Positions 36,407 through 46,535 of a stretch of DNA of 64,000 bases are shown here, piece after piece; within the stretch, counting starts at the first letter, position 1, and each line of letters opens with the position of its first letter. Source of the DNA: Xanthocytophaga agilis (GTDB lineage: Bacteria > Bacteroidota > Bacteroidia > Cytophagales > 172606-1); assembly GCF_030068605.1 (NCBI RefSeq), contig NZ_JASJOU010000003.1:496001-560000 (forward strand), given 5' to 3'. The position numbers and the translations under genes were made by a program. The notes under the pieces are model-generated. The model searched no databases and was not told where the DNA came from. It saw only the letters and a list, made by a program, of their open reading frames with translations.

Positions 36407-38098
36407 ATGAATCTCTCTATCGACAGTAAAAAGAAAAACACCTATGATGTGATTGTAATCGGCTCAGGAATAAGCGGTGGCTGGGCAGCAAAAGAATTCT
36501 GCGAAAAGGGGTTAAAAACCCTGGTGCTGGAACGTGGTCGCGATGTCAGGCATATTACAGACTATACAACAGCCATGAGTAATCCATGGGATTTTCCACA
36601 TAGAGGTCGTTCTACTGTTGTTTCAGAAACGACAAATCCAATTGTCAATAAGTGTTATGCATTTGAAGAAGCTACTGAACATTTTTTCGTCAAAGACAAT
36701 GAACATCCCTATATACAGGAAAAGCCGTTTGACTGGATTCGGGGCTATCAGGTAGGAGGAAAGTCTTTGATCTGGGCGCGCCAAACACAACGCTGGAGTG
36801 ACTTTGAATTTGAAGCACCTACCCGCGATGGCTTTGCAGTTGACTGGCCTATCCGATATAAAGATCTGGCTCCCTGGTACAGCTATGTAGAAAAGTTTAC
36901 AGGTATTAGTGGTAACAGAGATGGAATCGCCAATCTGCCAGATAGTGAGGTTTTACCTCCTTTTGAATTGAATTGTGTAGAAAAACACATTCAGCAAAAA
37001 GTAAAAGAACACTATCATGACCGTCAGGTAATCATTGGTCGGTGTGCACATCTTACCCAATCCAATGAAATTCATACACAACAAGGTCGGGGACAATGCC
37101 AGGCAAGGCATTTGTGTTATCGGGGATGTCCATATGGAGGTTATTTCAGCAGTAACTCTTCAACCATTCCCTGGGCGGCCAAAACTGGTAATTTAACTCT
37201 AAGGCCTCACTCAGTCGTCCATTCTATTATCTATGATGAACAGAAACAAAAAGCTACAGGCGTGCGTGTGGTAGATGCAGACAGTAAAGAAATGCTTGAG
37301 TTTTTTGCAGATGTGATCTTTGTGAATGCAGCCTGTCTGAATACCAATCTGATTTTACTAAATTCTACATCCAGTCGATTTCCCAATGGGTTAGGTAATG
37401 ACTCGGGGCTTTTGGGAAAATATGTGGCCTTCCATAATTATCGGGGTAGCCTTACAGCTACATTTGAAGGATATCAGAATCAATACTATTATGGCAGACG
37501 CCCTACTACCGCATTTATTCCATCCTTCCGAAATGTATTCAAACAGGAAACAGACTTTCTACGAGGTTATATGATTGCTTTCTCTGCCAGTCGGGCAGGA
37601 TGGCATCAAGGAGGTCAGGAAGGTTTTGGAGTCGACTTTAAAGAAAAAATCACACAACCAGGTGGCTGGGGAGTCTATATGATGATGCAGGGTGAAACTG
37701 TACCCAGAGAACATAATCATGTGCGACTGAGCAAAAATCAAAAAGATGCCTGGGGTATTCCACAACTTATTACCTCAATAGAATATGACCAGAATGATGA
37801 AAAACTTCTTCAGGACTTTTTAATACAGGGTACTGAAATGCTTGAGAAGAGTGGTTGCAAAAACATCAGCCCGTATGATTCCGGACAAGCACCTGGGCTA
37901 GATATTCATGAAATGGGAGGTGTACGTATGGGCAAAGATCCTAAGACATCTTTGCTAAATGAGTGGAACCAGTTGCATTACTGTAAAAATGTATATGTTA
38001 CAGATGGAGCTTGCATGACTTCTGTCGGCAATCAGAATCCATCCCTGACATTTATGGCACTTACAGCCAGAGCTGTAAACCATGCTATCCAAAAATAA
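36407..38098 (+). CDS. GMC-family FAD-dependent oxidoreductase
   Basis: 563 residues, no signal peptide. The FAD dinucleotide loop is GSGISGG (19-25), followed by LVLERGRD. VGGKSLIWARQTQRW and the C-terminal HEMGGVRMG (His501) with NQNPSLTF (Asn544) are the GMC active-site elements. The substrate pocket half shows DDHxxV-like spacing of strands in the middle. A Cys-rich loop, GQCQARHLCYRGCPYGG near residue 230, holds three Cys in a row of about 12 residues and is seen in the gluconate- and choline-type branch. It oxidises an alcohol or sugar; the substrate is unknown. No cytochrome or small subunit is adjacent. Confidence 0.88.
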   Translation: MNLSIDSKKKNTYDVIVIGSGISGGWAAKEFCEKGLKTLVLERGRDVRHITDYTTAMSNPWDFPHRGRSTVVSETTNPIVNKCYAFEEATEHFFVKDNEHPYIQEKPFDWIRGYQVGGKSLIWARQTQRWSDFEFEAPTRDGFAVDWPIRYKDLAPWYSYVEKFTGISGNRDGIANLPDSEVLPPFELNCVEKHIQQKVKEHYHDRQVIIGRCAHLTQSNEIHTQQGRGQCQARHLCYRGCPYGGYFSSNSSTIPWAAKTGNLTLRPHSVVHSIIYDEQKQKATGVRVVDADSKEMLEFFADVIFVNAACLNTNLILLNSTSSRFPNGLGNDSGLLGKYVAFHNYRGSLTATFEGYQNQYYYGRRPTTAFIPSFRNVFKQETDFLRGYMIAFSASRAGWHQGGQEGFGVDFKEKITQPGGWGVYMMMQGETVPREHNHVRLSKNQKDAWGIPQLITSIEYDQNDEKLLQDFLIQGTEMLEKSGCKNISPYDSGQAPGLDIHEMGGVRMGKDPKTSLLNEWNQLHYCKNVYVTDGACMTSVGNQNPSLTFMALTARAVNHAIQK

Positions 38099-38590
38099 TA
38101 TAGTAACTTCGATATAAGGGTGTTTTTTGCATTTACTTCTAGTAGATAGTTCATAATCGCTAAAATAATAAAAGCGCCCTTATTAATATATATTACACAT
38201 CTATTAGCCTACCCTTCCTAAAAAGCCTTCCTAAAAAACCATGCGCATACACTAGAGGGAAAAAAATTCTTCATACTGTGGAATAATCTCAACTTTTCTA
38301 ATCTTATAAATTACTCTGTTTTCCATAGAATTTTATACGCTGGTGCATGTATAAGAGTATCTAAACAGGCTTTTAATCTCTCCTTCAACATCACATAAAA
38401 ATCCAGATATAGTTAAACATAATAGAGCCTCAAATCATTAATACAGAGAAAAATACAATAACAATACAAAATACATAGTCTATTAACAAAACACCTCATA
38501 TATGATTTACAGCCACTTACACAACTAAACCAGTGGTATCATTTTTTCCCAAAACTGGCATAGTTCAATTTCACCAAAAAGCAATCTTAT
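38099..38590. other. Intergenic region, about 490 bp, no gene seen
   Basis: AT-rich DNA with stops in all frames between the GMC gene and the DUF4142 gene. It should hold the promoter of the latter. I find no convincing hairpin terminator for the GMC gene and no clear -33/-7 pair. Confidence 0.5.
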
Positions 38591-39166
38591 ATGACAAATC
38601 CATTTGCAACCAAAGCAGGAAGTTTTATTTGGGGACTTCTTCTAACAGCATGTGTAATGACCTTTAGTGCCTGTAATGATGATGATGATGATAACTCAGT
38701 TGTTACACCGACTACACTAAATACAACCGACAAGAATATAATAGATCAGGCAGCCTATGCCAACCGATCCGAGATAGAGATGGGTCAACTGGCACTGACT
38801 AAATCTACAGATTCTGTAATTCGCAATTTTGCACAAATGATGATAACACATCATACTTCAGCCCAAGCCTCCTTAGATTCTGTTGCAGGCAAATATTCGT
38901 ATTCATTGCCAACCGGATTGGATTCTACAAGTCAGAAAATGAAAGATAGCCTTACTGCTATTACAGTAGATTCTGTTTTTAGCAGAGAATATATCTTAGG
39001 CCAACGGGATGCACATGCACAAGTTCGCAGTAAGCTGGAAGCGTATCAGAATGGTACTGGTCAAAACAACGATGTGAAGGCCTATGTATCGAAAACTCTG
39101 CCTGTAGTGATTAATCACGAAACTGAGGCAGATACTATTATATCGCAGAGAGGATATGTTCAGTAA
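38591..39166 (+). CDS. DUF4142 family lipoprotein
   Basis: 191 residues. The signal peptide ends in TFSACNDDDDD, giving a lipid-bearing Cys near residue 28 followed by five Asp and a short linker. The DUF4142 domain fills the rest: FAQMMITHHTSAQASLDSV (about 85-103), and LPVVINHETEADTII near the end, with the conserved His residues HH and H. This four-helix, ferritin-like fold is probably metal-binding by homology, but no activity is established. The gene stands alone, with a weak AT-rich upstream region. Confidence 0.85.
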   Translation: MTNPFATKAGSFIWGLLLTACVMTFSACNDDDDDNSVVTPTTLNTTDKNIIDQAAYANRSEIEMGQLALTKSTDSVIRNFAQMMITHHTSAQASLDSVAGKYSYSLPTGLDSTSQKMKDSLTAITVDSVFSREYILGQRDAHAQVRSKLEAYQNGTGQNNDVKAYVSKTLPVVINHETEADTIISQRGYVQ

Positions 39167-39243
39167 CTTTTTAAACTGCTAGTTTTTATCAGACCTTCTA
39201 CATGCCAGAAGGTCTGATTTCTTTTAGTGTGCTATTAGTTGTA

Positions 39244-41010
39244 TTAGTAGGGACCCATAACTTTTCCAATAGTGGAAACGCCTGTTTCATTAAATGCCTC
39301 GATAGCAAAATAATATTTTACTCCTATAGATAAAGCTCTTAATTCCAATTGATTGGATCCGTCATTCCATATTTGATAAGCTTGATATAGTTTGTCAGGT
39401 GCTATCCCCCAAAGAATGTTATATCCAACTGCATTCTTTACTTTGTTCCATGAAATGAAAGCATTACGCGGATCTTTATCACGACGTATTACCAGGTGGT
39501 CGGGAGTTTTAGGCAATTTTTCTGCAGCATTGCCAAATACACGAATGTCACTGATAGCCAGATTGGGCGATCTGACATACACATGTTCGTATTTGACATA
39601 TCGTGCCTGTATGGGCTTTGGTAATTCAATATATGAGCAGGCGCGATCACGTTTGGGCTCTTTTGTTACATCATAAACTAGATTCCAATCCTTATCGTCT
39701 TTGGATGTATACAGTTTGTATTGGGTATATGTTTTAGCGGAATCGTTATCAAAAATATTTGACTTATAATCCGTGTAATTAACTTGAACAGCTCTGATCT
39801 CACTTATCTTTTGCAGATCGATTGTAATCCATTCACCAGGCTGGTTTTGTTTAGCTACCCAGAAGCTACGAGGGTTTTCATCTGTAACCTTACTGGCAAA
39901 TAATGTATCCAATGTGGAGGAAGCAACACATGGTTTCTTATACGACAAAAGCATCCAGTTAGTAAACAATTCATCTTTACTCTGCCACTTCCTCTTAGGC
40001 AGATAATGAGGAAAGTCTCCAAAACGGGTATTGACAAATAGTTGGTTATCTTTATCAAAACCAGCAGGAAACATAGCAATGCGCCGTTCAAAATTCCAGT
40101 TCACAGCAATCCATGGTGTTCCTGTATTCCAATAATTACCATAGTTATCCTGAAATGTATTGCCATGTCCTGCTCCATTCATAAATCCTCCCGGACGATA
40201 TGAAATTGGATTGTAAGGTGCATAGGAAAATGGCCCTAATGGATTATCTCCTATATATGTGCCATTTGCATATACATTAAATTCTGTTCCAGGAGCTCCG
40301 TATTGCAGGAAATATTTGCCATTATGTTTTGTCATCCAGGCTCCTTCTGTAAAAGGTCGTATTGTATCCCGATGATTACGACCAAAACGTTCCCATCCAT
40401 GAAGTTCAGGATGCAGATAAATCAACTCTTTGTAATTATTTTTCTCCTTGTAGGTCAGATTTCTTCGTTTATCTAGCTCTGCACCAAAAATGGGATACAC
40501 ATTTGAAGAACCCCAGTACATATACCATTTATCCAGTTCCTCATCATAAAACAAAGCAGGGTCCCAGGGACCAATGTATTGGGGAAGCCGAGGAAGCCAG
40601 CGATTATAAAAGATCAGCTTTCCCTTCTCTGGCTCCATACTGATGAATATAGGTCGTTGTTCAAAAGTTGACTGAAACAGATATAATGTATCCCGCACAG
40701 ATAAAGCTGCAGGAGCACACATATCTTCCATAGGCCACTTATCGGGTATTGTATACTTCCAGTTGATCAAATCCGTTGAATGCCACCATCCACCGGATAT
40801 AGTTACAAACAGATAATATTCTCCTTTATGATTAATAATAACAGGATCTGCACCTGATCTGTAGGAAATCTGCTCATTCAGTTGTTCAAAATTGTACTTG
40901 TAGTCTATATCCATGGGATTGCAGTATGTTTGCTGTCCGGGATGTTGAGCAGATAGAAGAGTCACAGACAGAAAAGTCAGGAATAGACAAAAGTAGAAAG
41001 AAAACTTCAT
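39244..41010 (-). CDS. Secreted glycoside hydrolase family 43-like protein
   Basis: 588 residues with a signal peptide (ending LLSAQHP). The five-bladed propeller of GH43 (about 45-345) carries the family triad: base Asp55 in SGADPVI, Asp150 in GPWDPALF and acid Glu222 in FTEGAWM. Next come a discoidin/F5-F8-like carbohydrate-binding domain (about 360-490) and a C-terminal fibronectin type III domain (about 495-585). GH43 enzymes attack arabinan or xylan side chains; the substrate here is not known. The protein is exported and could act outside. It is not next to the SusCD locus, so any pairing with it is unproved. Confidence 0.85.
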   Translation of the reverse strand: MKFSFYFCLFLTFLSVTLLSAQHPGQQTYCNPMDIDYKYNFEQLNEQISYRSGADPVIINHKGEYYLFVTISGGWWHSTDLINWKYTIPDKWPMEDMCAPAALSVRDTLYLFQSTFEQRPIFISMEPEKGKLIFYNRWLPRLPQYIGPWDPALFYDEELDKWYMYWGSSNVYPIFGAELDKRRNLTYKEKNNYKELIYLHPELHGWERFGRNHRDTIRPFTEGAWMTKHNGKYFLQYGAPGTEFNVYANGTYIGDNPLGPFSYAPYNPISYRPGGFMNGAGHGNTFQDNYGNYWNTGTPWIAVNWNFERRIAMFPAGFDKDNQLFVNTRFGDFPHYLPKRKWQSKDELFTNWMLLSYKKPCVASSTLDTLFASKVTDENPRSFWVAKQNQPGEWITIDLQKISEIRAVQVNYTDYKSNIFDNDSAKTYTQYKLYTSKDDKDWNLVYDVTKEPKRDRACSYIELPKPIQARYVKYEHVYVRSPNLAISDIRVFGNAAEKLPKTPDHLVIRRDKDPRNAFISWNKVKNAVGYNILWGIAPDKLYQAYQIWNDGSNQLELRALSIGVKYYFAIEAFNETGVSTIGKVMGPY

Positions 41011-41939
41011 TGCATATATTACTAAGATTATAATACATCTTTATTTTATGCAAAATATTTTCTTTTCTTAAAATTCCCAACAGTACAAGACCTTTATTAT
41101 ACTTTGGCTTTCTGCACATTGCTACTGACGAAGTATTACCTGGATTAAACCGTTGGAGAAATGTTCTATCTTGAGAAAGACAATGTTTGTATCAAATAAA
41201 CAATACCTGAGCAGAATCTCTCAAAGGAGTATTATAAATATAACATAGTTGACCTTATCAGGATAAGGAAACTGTTCCAACTTCAGACCTTCGTCATATA
41301 TCTTCTAACCACTTAGGTTTGTATCAATGGATTCGTAGAAAGCCCAGGTAGGTGTTTGTTTGTTGAGAAACTTTATTTAAGAGTTCTCAATTTGTCTTTA
41401 ATAGAAGTAATTTCCTGGCATCTCTTACACACGCTTTCTACTTCATCACCCCCTACATCCTACGAGTCTATTATTTTGTTTATAAAATATATTGCTGGGA
41501 TACCCGTTAACAGGTACAATGCAAAGGGTTTAAATAATGCGTCCATAGTTTCATACTGTCCAGATATGTTTGTTTACAGAGTCGATGTCTGAAGTCAGGA
41601 AAGTCAGCTTTGCTTATTGTCAAAAAGGCTATCACTTTCCGAAAAATTAAAAATCAATTCATGATGTAATATTGGAAGCAATTACCCATTTGTAGTATAG
41701 TCATTATCCTTGCTATGCCCTACTAATTCGACATATCAGTTTATTCGACATATCAGTTTAATGGATATGCAGGAATTTGAATAACAGTTTGCAGAAATAA
41801 AATGGTAGATATATTTGCAGAAAACAAACATACTGAAGATAGTGACTTTATGACAAAATTAGTATTTTTCAATGCGTTTATCCTTGTATTTGATTATATT
41901 CATTATATCTTTAGTATATTTTTTTGATATCTGTCTGCA
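41011..41939. other. Intergenic region, about 930 bp, no supported gene
   Basis: AT-rich DNA. A 78-codon plus-strand frame (41356-41592) has no recognisable motif, and its composition is not clearly protein-like. The only structure seen is the 17-bp tandem repeat at 41726-41759. The right end should carry the promoter of the SanA-like gene. Confidence 0.5.
41726..41759 (+). repeat. Tandem 17-bp duplication
   Basis: ATTCGACATATCAGTTT occurs twice back to back (41726-41742 and 41743-41759) with no mismatch. It is a recent slippage-type duplication in non-coding DNA, about 180 bp before the SanA-like gene. Confidence 0.9.
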
Positions 41940-42566
41940 ATGAAATACCTAAAGGCTTTTTTCATTTTATTTTCCATTGCGATAGTATTAATTATCGTTT
42001 GTAATGTCTGGGTTTCACAGGAAACAGAGCAATATATTTTCACAAACAGCCAAACTGTTGCATCCCGTCCTACAGGGCTGGTGCTAGGTACCAGCAAGCG
42101 GGTACGGGATGGAAATGAGAATCTCTTTTTCAAATACAGAATTGCAGCAGCAGCACAGTTATTTCAGGAAGGAAAAATAAAACATCTGATTTTAAGTGGA
42201 GATAATTCTTCCCGATATTACAATGAGCCATCTGATATGAAAAATGCGCTCATGTTATTAGGAATACCAGAGAATGCTATGACCTTGGATTATGCAGGAC
42301 AGAACACATTTCAATCTGTGGTACGATGCCATCAATTATACAATCGGGATAGTGTTATTGTGATTTCGCAGGCGTTTCATGGAGCTCGTGCTGTGTTTAT
42401 TGCCAGACACTACAAATTTCCATTTATAGCTTATGCGGCACAGGATGTTCCATGGCAGGCTTCTATACAAACACGTTTTCGGGAATACCTGGCACGTCCA
42501 AAAGCTATTCTGGATATATATCTTTTGCAAAAAGAAGAAACTGTATTTGACAATGAAAGTGAATAA
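41940..42566 (+). CDS. SanA/YdcF-like membrane protein (DUF218)
   Basis: 208 residues. One N-terminal membrane helix (about 7-26) anchors a periplasmic DUF218 domain. Motifs: LVLGTSKRV (49-57), the FKYRIAAAAQLF helix, IKHLILSGDNS, MLLGIPENAMTLDYAGQNTFQSVVRC with the conserved acidic residue and NT, VIVISQAFHGARAVFIAR and YLARPKAILDIYLL at the end. SanA and relatives affect envelope integrity and vancomycin entry in enteric bacteria; the enzyme activity is not established. The gene is followed 185 bp later by the DUF5686 gene on the same strand. Confidence 0.88.
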   Translation: MKYLKAFFILFSIAIVLIIVCNVWVSQETEQYIFTNSQTVASRPTGLVLGTSKRVRDGNENLFFKYRIAAAAQLFQEGKIKHLILSGDNSSRYYNEPSDMKNALMLLGIPENAMTLDYAGQNTFQSVVRCHQLYNRDSVIVISQAFHGARAVFIARHYKFPFIAYAAQDVPWQASIQTRFREYLARPKAILDIYLLQKEETVFDNESE

Positions 42567-42750
42567 CAATCTTACTACTAACAGGTATAAATATTTACTA
42601 GTAAAGAATCTATATATTACATCAGACTCAAGCAATTAAGTACTATTACAGAAGGTTGGCCTTATTCCAAACACAGGATTATTTAATATATTTGAAGAAC
42701 TGAACCATCACAATATTTTTTAGCTTATAGTAGAGCGTTTTTAATTTATA

Positions 42751-45285
42751 TTGAAATCAACCATACATAAATCTTTGTTTAAACAGGTAACAACATATCT
42801 TTTCTACATTTCCTTGTTTTTGTATATTACCTCTGTGAGTTATGCACAAACAAGTTATGTTATTACAGGAAAAGTCACCGATAGCGAAACAGGTGAAGGA
42901 ATGCCTTTTGTCGCAGTGGCTTTTAAAGGAACAACTATTGGTACTACAACTGACTTTAATGGTAATTATAAGTTGGTCACACATACCCTGCAGGATTCTC
43001 TCACAGCTACAGCCATCAGCTATACAGAAAAATCGAAACTTGTCAATCGAAAAGCCACTACACAAGCAATAGATTTTCAACTTGTTCCAGCTTCCATCAG
43101 TCTGAATGAGATAAAAATTTATGCAGGAGAAAATCCCGCCTATGCTATTCTGCGAAAGATTGTACGGAATAAAGAAAAAAATGATAAGCGTTCACTAGAG
43201 TATTTTGAATATGAAAGTTATAATAAGATTGAAGTTGATGTAGACAATATTTCAGAGAAGCTCAAGAAACGCAAAGCGATTAAGAAAATACAACAGGTTA
43301 TAGATAGTGTAGAAGTACTTGCGGGCGAAGATGGAAAACCAATTCTTCCTTTGTTTATTTCGGAATCATTTTCGAATGTTTATTATAGGAAATCGCCTGA
43401 AAAGAAACGTGAACATATTCTGAAAACACGGGTAACGGGAGTTGGTATTCAGGATGGCACACTGATTTCTCAAATGGCCGGGTCTTCATTTCAGGAATAT
43501 AACTTTTATCGTAACTGGCTCAACATCCTCAATAAAGACTTCGTTTCACCTATCGCCGATGGCTGGAAACTATACTATGAGTATTTTCTGGTAGATAGTG
43601 CAGAAGTAAACGGACATTACAGCTATCGGATTGATTTTGAACCCAAAAGGCCTCAGGACCTTGCTTTTACAGGTACAATGTGGGTTGATAAGGCAACATT
43701 TGCTCTGGTGCAGGTAGATGCCACTATGAACAAAACAGCCAACCTGAACTTTATAGAAAAGATCAAACTTCAACAGGAACTTGCTCCAACAGAAGCAGGC
43801 CCCTGGCTGCCTGTAAAAACCCGTGTGTTAATTGATATTGCAGAAATAACAAACCAGTCAGCTGGTATGCTGGCCAAGTTTTATACATCTAATGAACGAG
43901 TAGTAGTCAATCAGCCACATAGCACAAAATTCTACGATGTAGGAATAGAAATGGAACCCACTGCTCAAATCAAAGATGAAGCATTTTGGGATGAGCATCG
44001 CCATGAGCCTCTGACAGAATCTGAGAAGAATGTATATGCAATGATTGACTCAATCAAAAATATTCCACTAATTCGTTCCTATATAGAGATTGCCAATATT
44101 GTTGTAAACGGGTATAAGAAAGCTGGTCCCATAGACATAGGACCTTATATTCTGGCTTACAGTTATAATACTGTAGAGGGTAGCTATGCTCGCCTTGGAT
44201 TTAAAACCAATATTGACTTTAGTGATAAATGGGTTTTGAAAGGATATGGAGGATATGGGTTTGGCGATCATCGTTTTAAATATGGCGCTGAAATTCAACG
44301 CATTTTCTCGAAAAAACATTGGACTACATTAAGTGTAAGGCATAGTTATGACCTTGAACGTGTAGGGCTTCTTTCACAGGACGTATGGGACAATACCCTT
44401 TTTCTGGTCTCATCCCGTTTTGGTACTTTCAGACGGCCATTTATGCTACGAAATAACCAGATTGCATTCCAGACAGACTTTGTAAGAGGTTTTACTCAAA
44501 AGATCAAACTACGTCAATGGCAGTTTGATCCATTGTACAATTTTACATACTATACAAATCCAACTGATACTCAACTAGCCACTGATAACAACTTTCAGAG
44601 CACAGAGATTACATTTGAATCCCGCTTTGCACAAAATGAACAATTCCTGATTAATGATAATACGCGGATTAGTTTAGGTACCACCAAACCTGTATTTACT
44701 ATTAGTTATACACTGGGATTAAAAGGCATATTAGGTGGAGGTTTTAATTACCATAAAATAGCGTTGAATCTCTCACAAAGTATAAACGTTGGGTCGCTAG
44801 GTCGCGCCTCCTACTCGATAAGTGCAGGTTATATACCCTCTACAGTCCCTTATCCTATTTTGCAATCTCATCAGGGCAATCAGACCTTTTTTTACATCAG
44901 TAATGCATACAATCTGATGAATTTCTTTGAATTTGTCAGTGATCGGTATGCCTCTGTTCAGTTACAACATAATTTTGAGGGATTATTGTTTAATCGTATT
45001 CCATTGATTCGTAAGCTAAAATGGCGTTTGGTTGCTAATGCGAATGTATTATATGGAGGGTTAAGTGATAAAAACTATAATCTGGTTCCTCTTGAATATG
45101 ACGACCAAGGCAACGCTTCACGTCCTATAGGACGTCTGGGTGATATTCCTTATATAGAACTAGGATATGGTATTGAAAATATATTCCGGTGTATGCGCAT
45201 TGACGCTATTCATCGCCTTACCTATCTGAATAATTCTGGCACTAATCGTTTTGGAGTTAAGATTTCCTTCCAGTTTAAATTATAA
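42751..45285 (+). CDS. DUF5686 / carboxypeptidase-regulatory-like outer-membrane protein
   Basis: 844 residues. The start is TTG: an in-frame stop lies 9 bp upstream, and a later ATG would remove the signal peptide (hydrophobic 14-32, ending VSYAQTS). Residues 35-120 form the carboxypeptidase-D regulatory-like beta-sandwich (YVITGKVTDSETGEGMPFVAV). The long remainder (DUF5686) is an outer-membrane barrel with strands such as YARLGFKTNIDFSDKWVLKG and the terminal FGVKISFQFKL. Members are common in Bacteroidota next to or apart from TonB systems, with no proven function. It stands alone here. Confidence 0.88.
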   Translation: MKSTIHKSLFKQVTTYLFYISLFLYITSVSYAQTSYVITGKVTDSETGEGMPFVAVAFKGTTIGTTTDFNGNYKLVTHTLQDSLTATAISYTEKSKLVNRKATTQAIDFQLVPASISLNEIKIYAGENPAYAILRKIVRNKEKNDKRSLEYFEYESYNKIEVDVDNISEKLKKRKAIKKIQQVIDSVEVLAGEDGKPILPLFISESFSNVYYRKSPEKKREHILKTRVTGVGIQDGTLISQMAGSSFQEYNFYRNWLNILNKDFVSPIADGWKLYYEYFLVDSAEVNGHYSYRIDFEPKRPQDLAFTGTMWVDKATFALVQVDATMNKTANLNFIEKIKLQQELAPTEAGPWLPVKTRVLIDIAEITNQSAGMLAKFYTSNERVVVNQPHSTKFYDVGIEMEPTAQIKDEAFWDEHRHEPLTESEKNVYAMIDSIKNIPLIRSYIEIANIVVNGYKKAGPIDIGPYILAYSYNTVEGSYARLGFKTNIDFSDKWVLKGYGGYGFGDHRFKYGAEIQRIFSKKHWTTLSVRHSYDLERVGLLSQDVWDNTLFLVSSRFGTFRRPFMLRNNQIAFQTDFVRGFTQKIKLRQWQFDPLYNFTYYTNPTDTQLATDNNFQSTEITFESRFAQNEQFLINDNTRISLGTTKPVFTISYTLGLKGILGGGFNYHKIALNLSQSINVGSLGRASYSISAGYIPSTVPYPILQSHQGNQTFFYISNAYNLMNFFEFVSDRYASVQLQHNFEGLLFNRIPLIRKLKWRLVANANVLYGGLSDKNYNLVPLEYDDQGNASRPIGRLGDIPYIELGYGIENIFRCMRIDAIHRLTYLNNSGTNRFGVKISFQFKL

Positions 45286-45334
45286 TCTATTTACCCTGAT
45301 AAGGAAAATAATCCATACTATAAACAAAACCCTC

Positions 45335-45342
45335 TATCTTTG
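45335..45342 (+). promoter_or_regulatory. -7 promoter element of tsaC
   Basis: TATCTTTG matches TAnnTTTG exactly. A -33 element is not clear. It lies only 8 bp before the ATG at 45350, so transcription begins at about that codon and the usable start is the ATG at 45365. Confidence 0.5.
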
Positions 45343-45364
45343 TCAATAAATGCGCAATCATCTA

Positions 45365-46324
45365 ATGGCACTTATTGACAAAGATATTTATAAAGCAAAA
45401 TCACTTTTAGAAACAGGTGAAGTCATAGGCATACCCACTGAAACTGTATATGGCCTGGCAGGAAATGCATTTAATGTTCAGGCTGTAACAAAAATCTTCC
45501 AGACTAAAAACCGTCCTACATTTGATCCTCTGATCGTACATAGTAGTAGTCTGACCAAAATCGCTCAATTTGTCCAAGCCATTCCTCCCTTAGCACAAAA
45601 ACTGGCAACACATTTCTGGCCTGGCCCTTTGACTCTGTTATTGCAAAAAAAATCTAACATTCCTGATCTGGTTACGTCCGGACTTGAGACCGTAGCTGTA
45701 CGTATCCCATCGCATCCATTGATCCTGGACCTCTTGGAACTCTTGGAATTTCCGTTGGCAGCCCCTAGTGCTAATCCATTTGGCTATATATCCCCCACTC
45801 AGGCTGAACATGTACAGGCACAACTGGGTGATAAGATTCCTTATATCCTTGATGGAGGCCCCAGTCATGTAGGAATTGAATCGACTATCATTGGATTTGA
45901 AGATATAACCCCTATTGTTTACAGATTAGGAGGGCTTTCAATAGAAGCCATTGAATCGGTTATAGGTCCGGTTACATTGATGCCTCATTCTAGTTCAAAT
46001 CCACAAGCCCCCGGAATGTTAAAAAGTCACTATGCTCCACGAAAGCCATTGGTTCTAGATTCAGTTGATCAGGTTCTAAAACAATATGCACCTGAAAAAA
46101 TAGGCTATATGGGTTTCTCAGATTTTAGAAAAGACCTCCCCGAGAAAAACCAACTTGTGCTTTCTCATACCAGAAACTATGCTGAAGCAGCCCAAAAGCT
46201 GTTTGCAGTTATGCGTACACTAGATACTTATCCTCATCTGGAAGTCATTGTAGCAGAGCTTCTACCAGAAGAGGATCTAGGCAGAGCAATTAATGATCGT
46301 ATCAGAAGAGCAGCAGCTCAATAA
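45365..46324 (+). CDS. tsaC: L-threonylcarbamoyladenylate synthase (Sua5/YrdC/TsaC)
   Basis: 319 residues from the ATG at 45365; the frame opens at 45350, but a promoter -7 element ends 8 bp before that. The enzyme makes threonylcarbamoyl-AMP from threonine, bicarbonate and ATP for the t6A37 modification of ANN-reading tRNAs. The YrdC core fills residues 1-200: IGIPTETVYGLAGNAF (the nucleotide- and threonine-binding motif), KNRPTFDPLIVHS, and GPLTLLL. The C-terminal part (about 210-319) is a Sua5 domain with PGMLKSHYAPRKPL. The extra domain makes this a Sua5-type rather than a short TsaC-type protein. Confidence 0.93.
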   Translation: MALIDKDIYKAKSLLETGEVIGIPTETVYGLAGNAFNVQAVTKIFQTKNRPTFDPLIVHSSSLTKIAQFVQAIPPLAQKLATHFWPGPLTLLLQKKSNIPDLVTSGLETVAVRIPSHPLILDLLELLEFPLAAPSANPFGYISPTQAEHVQAQLGDKIPYILDGGPSHVGIESTIIGFEDITPIVYRLGGLSIEAIESVIGPVTLMPHSSSNPQAPGMLKSHYAPRKPLVLDSVDQVLKQYAPEKIGYMGFSDFRKDLPEKNQLVLSHTRNYAEAAQKLFAVMRTLDTYPHLEVIVAELLPEEDLGRAINDRIRRAAAQ

Positions 46325-46535
46325 AATCCCGGGTTACCAGGATCTGTTAATATCCTAACAACATACATTCTTCACGATTTTATTTGCGATTTTATTGGCT
46401 TTACTTTTGATTTGTAGCACTTTCATCAGCAACTGTACGGCAATCGAGAAAAACAGGAACCTCAGCCATTCAAAATTATTATTAATTGGAGGTTCTCAAT
46501 ACTTTTACAATCTACCAAATAAAACAATCTGATTT
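46325..46535. other. Intergenic region upstream of pgk
   Basis: 211 bp with no gene. Several T-rich blocks could hold a promoter, but no exact TAnnTTTG element with a good -33 partner was found. Confidence 0.3.

Noticed and set aside
38557-38580. CTGGCATAG before the DUF4142 gene as a sigma-54 -24 element
   Set aside because: No TTG at the -12 position with the right spacing and no dyad upstream, unlike the two permease promoters.
39244-41010. GH43-like gene as part of the SusCD uptake locus
   Set aside because: More than 20 kb away, with many unrelated genes between; no evidence of shared control.
41356-41592. 78-codon plus-strand frame in the 930-bp gap
   Set aside because: No recognisable motif, odd composition and no promoter-like element; not supported as a gene.
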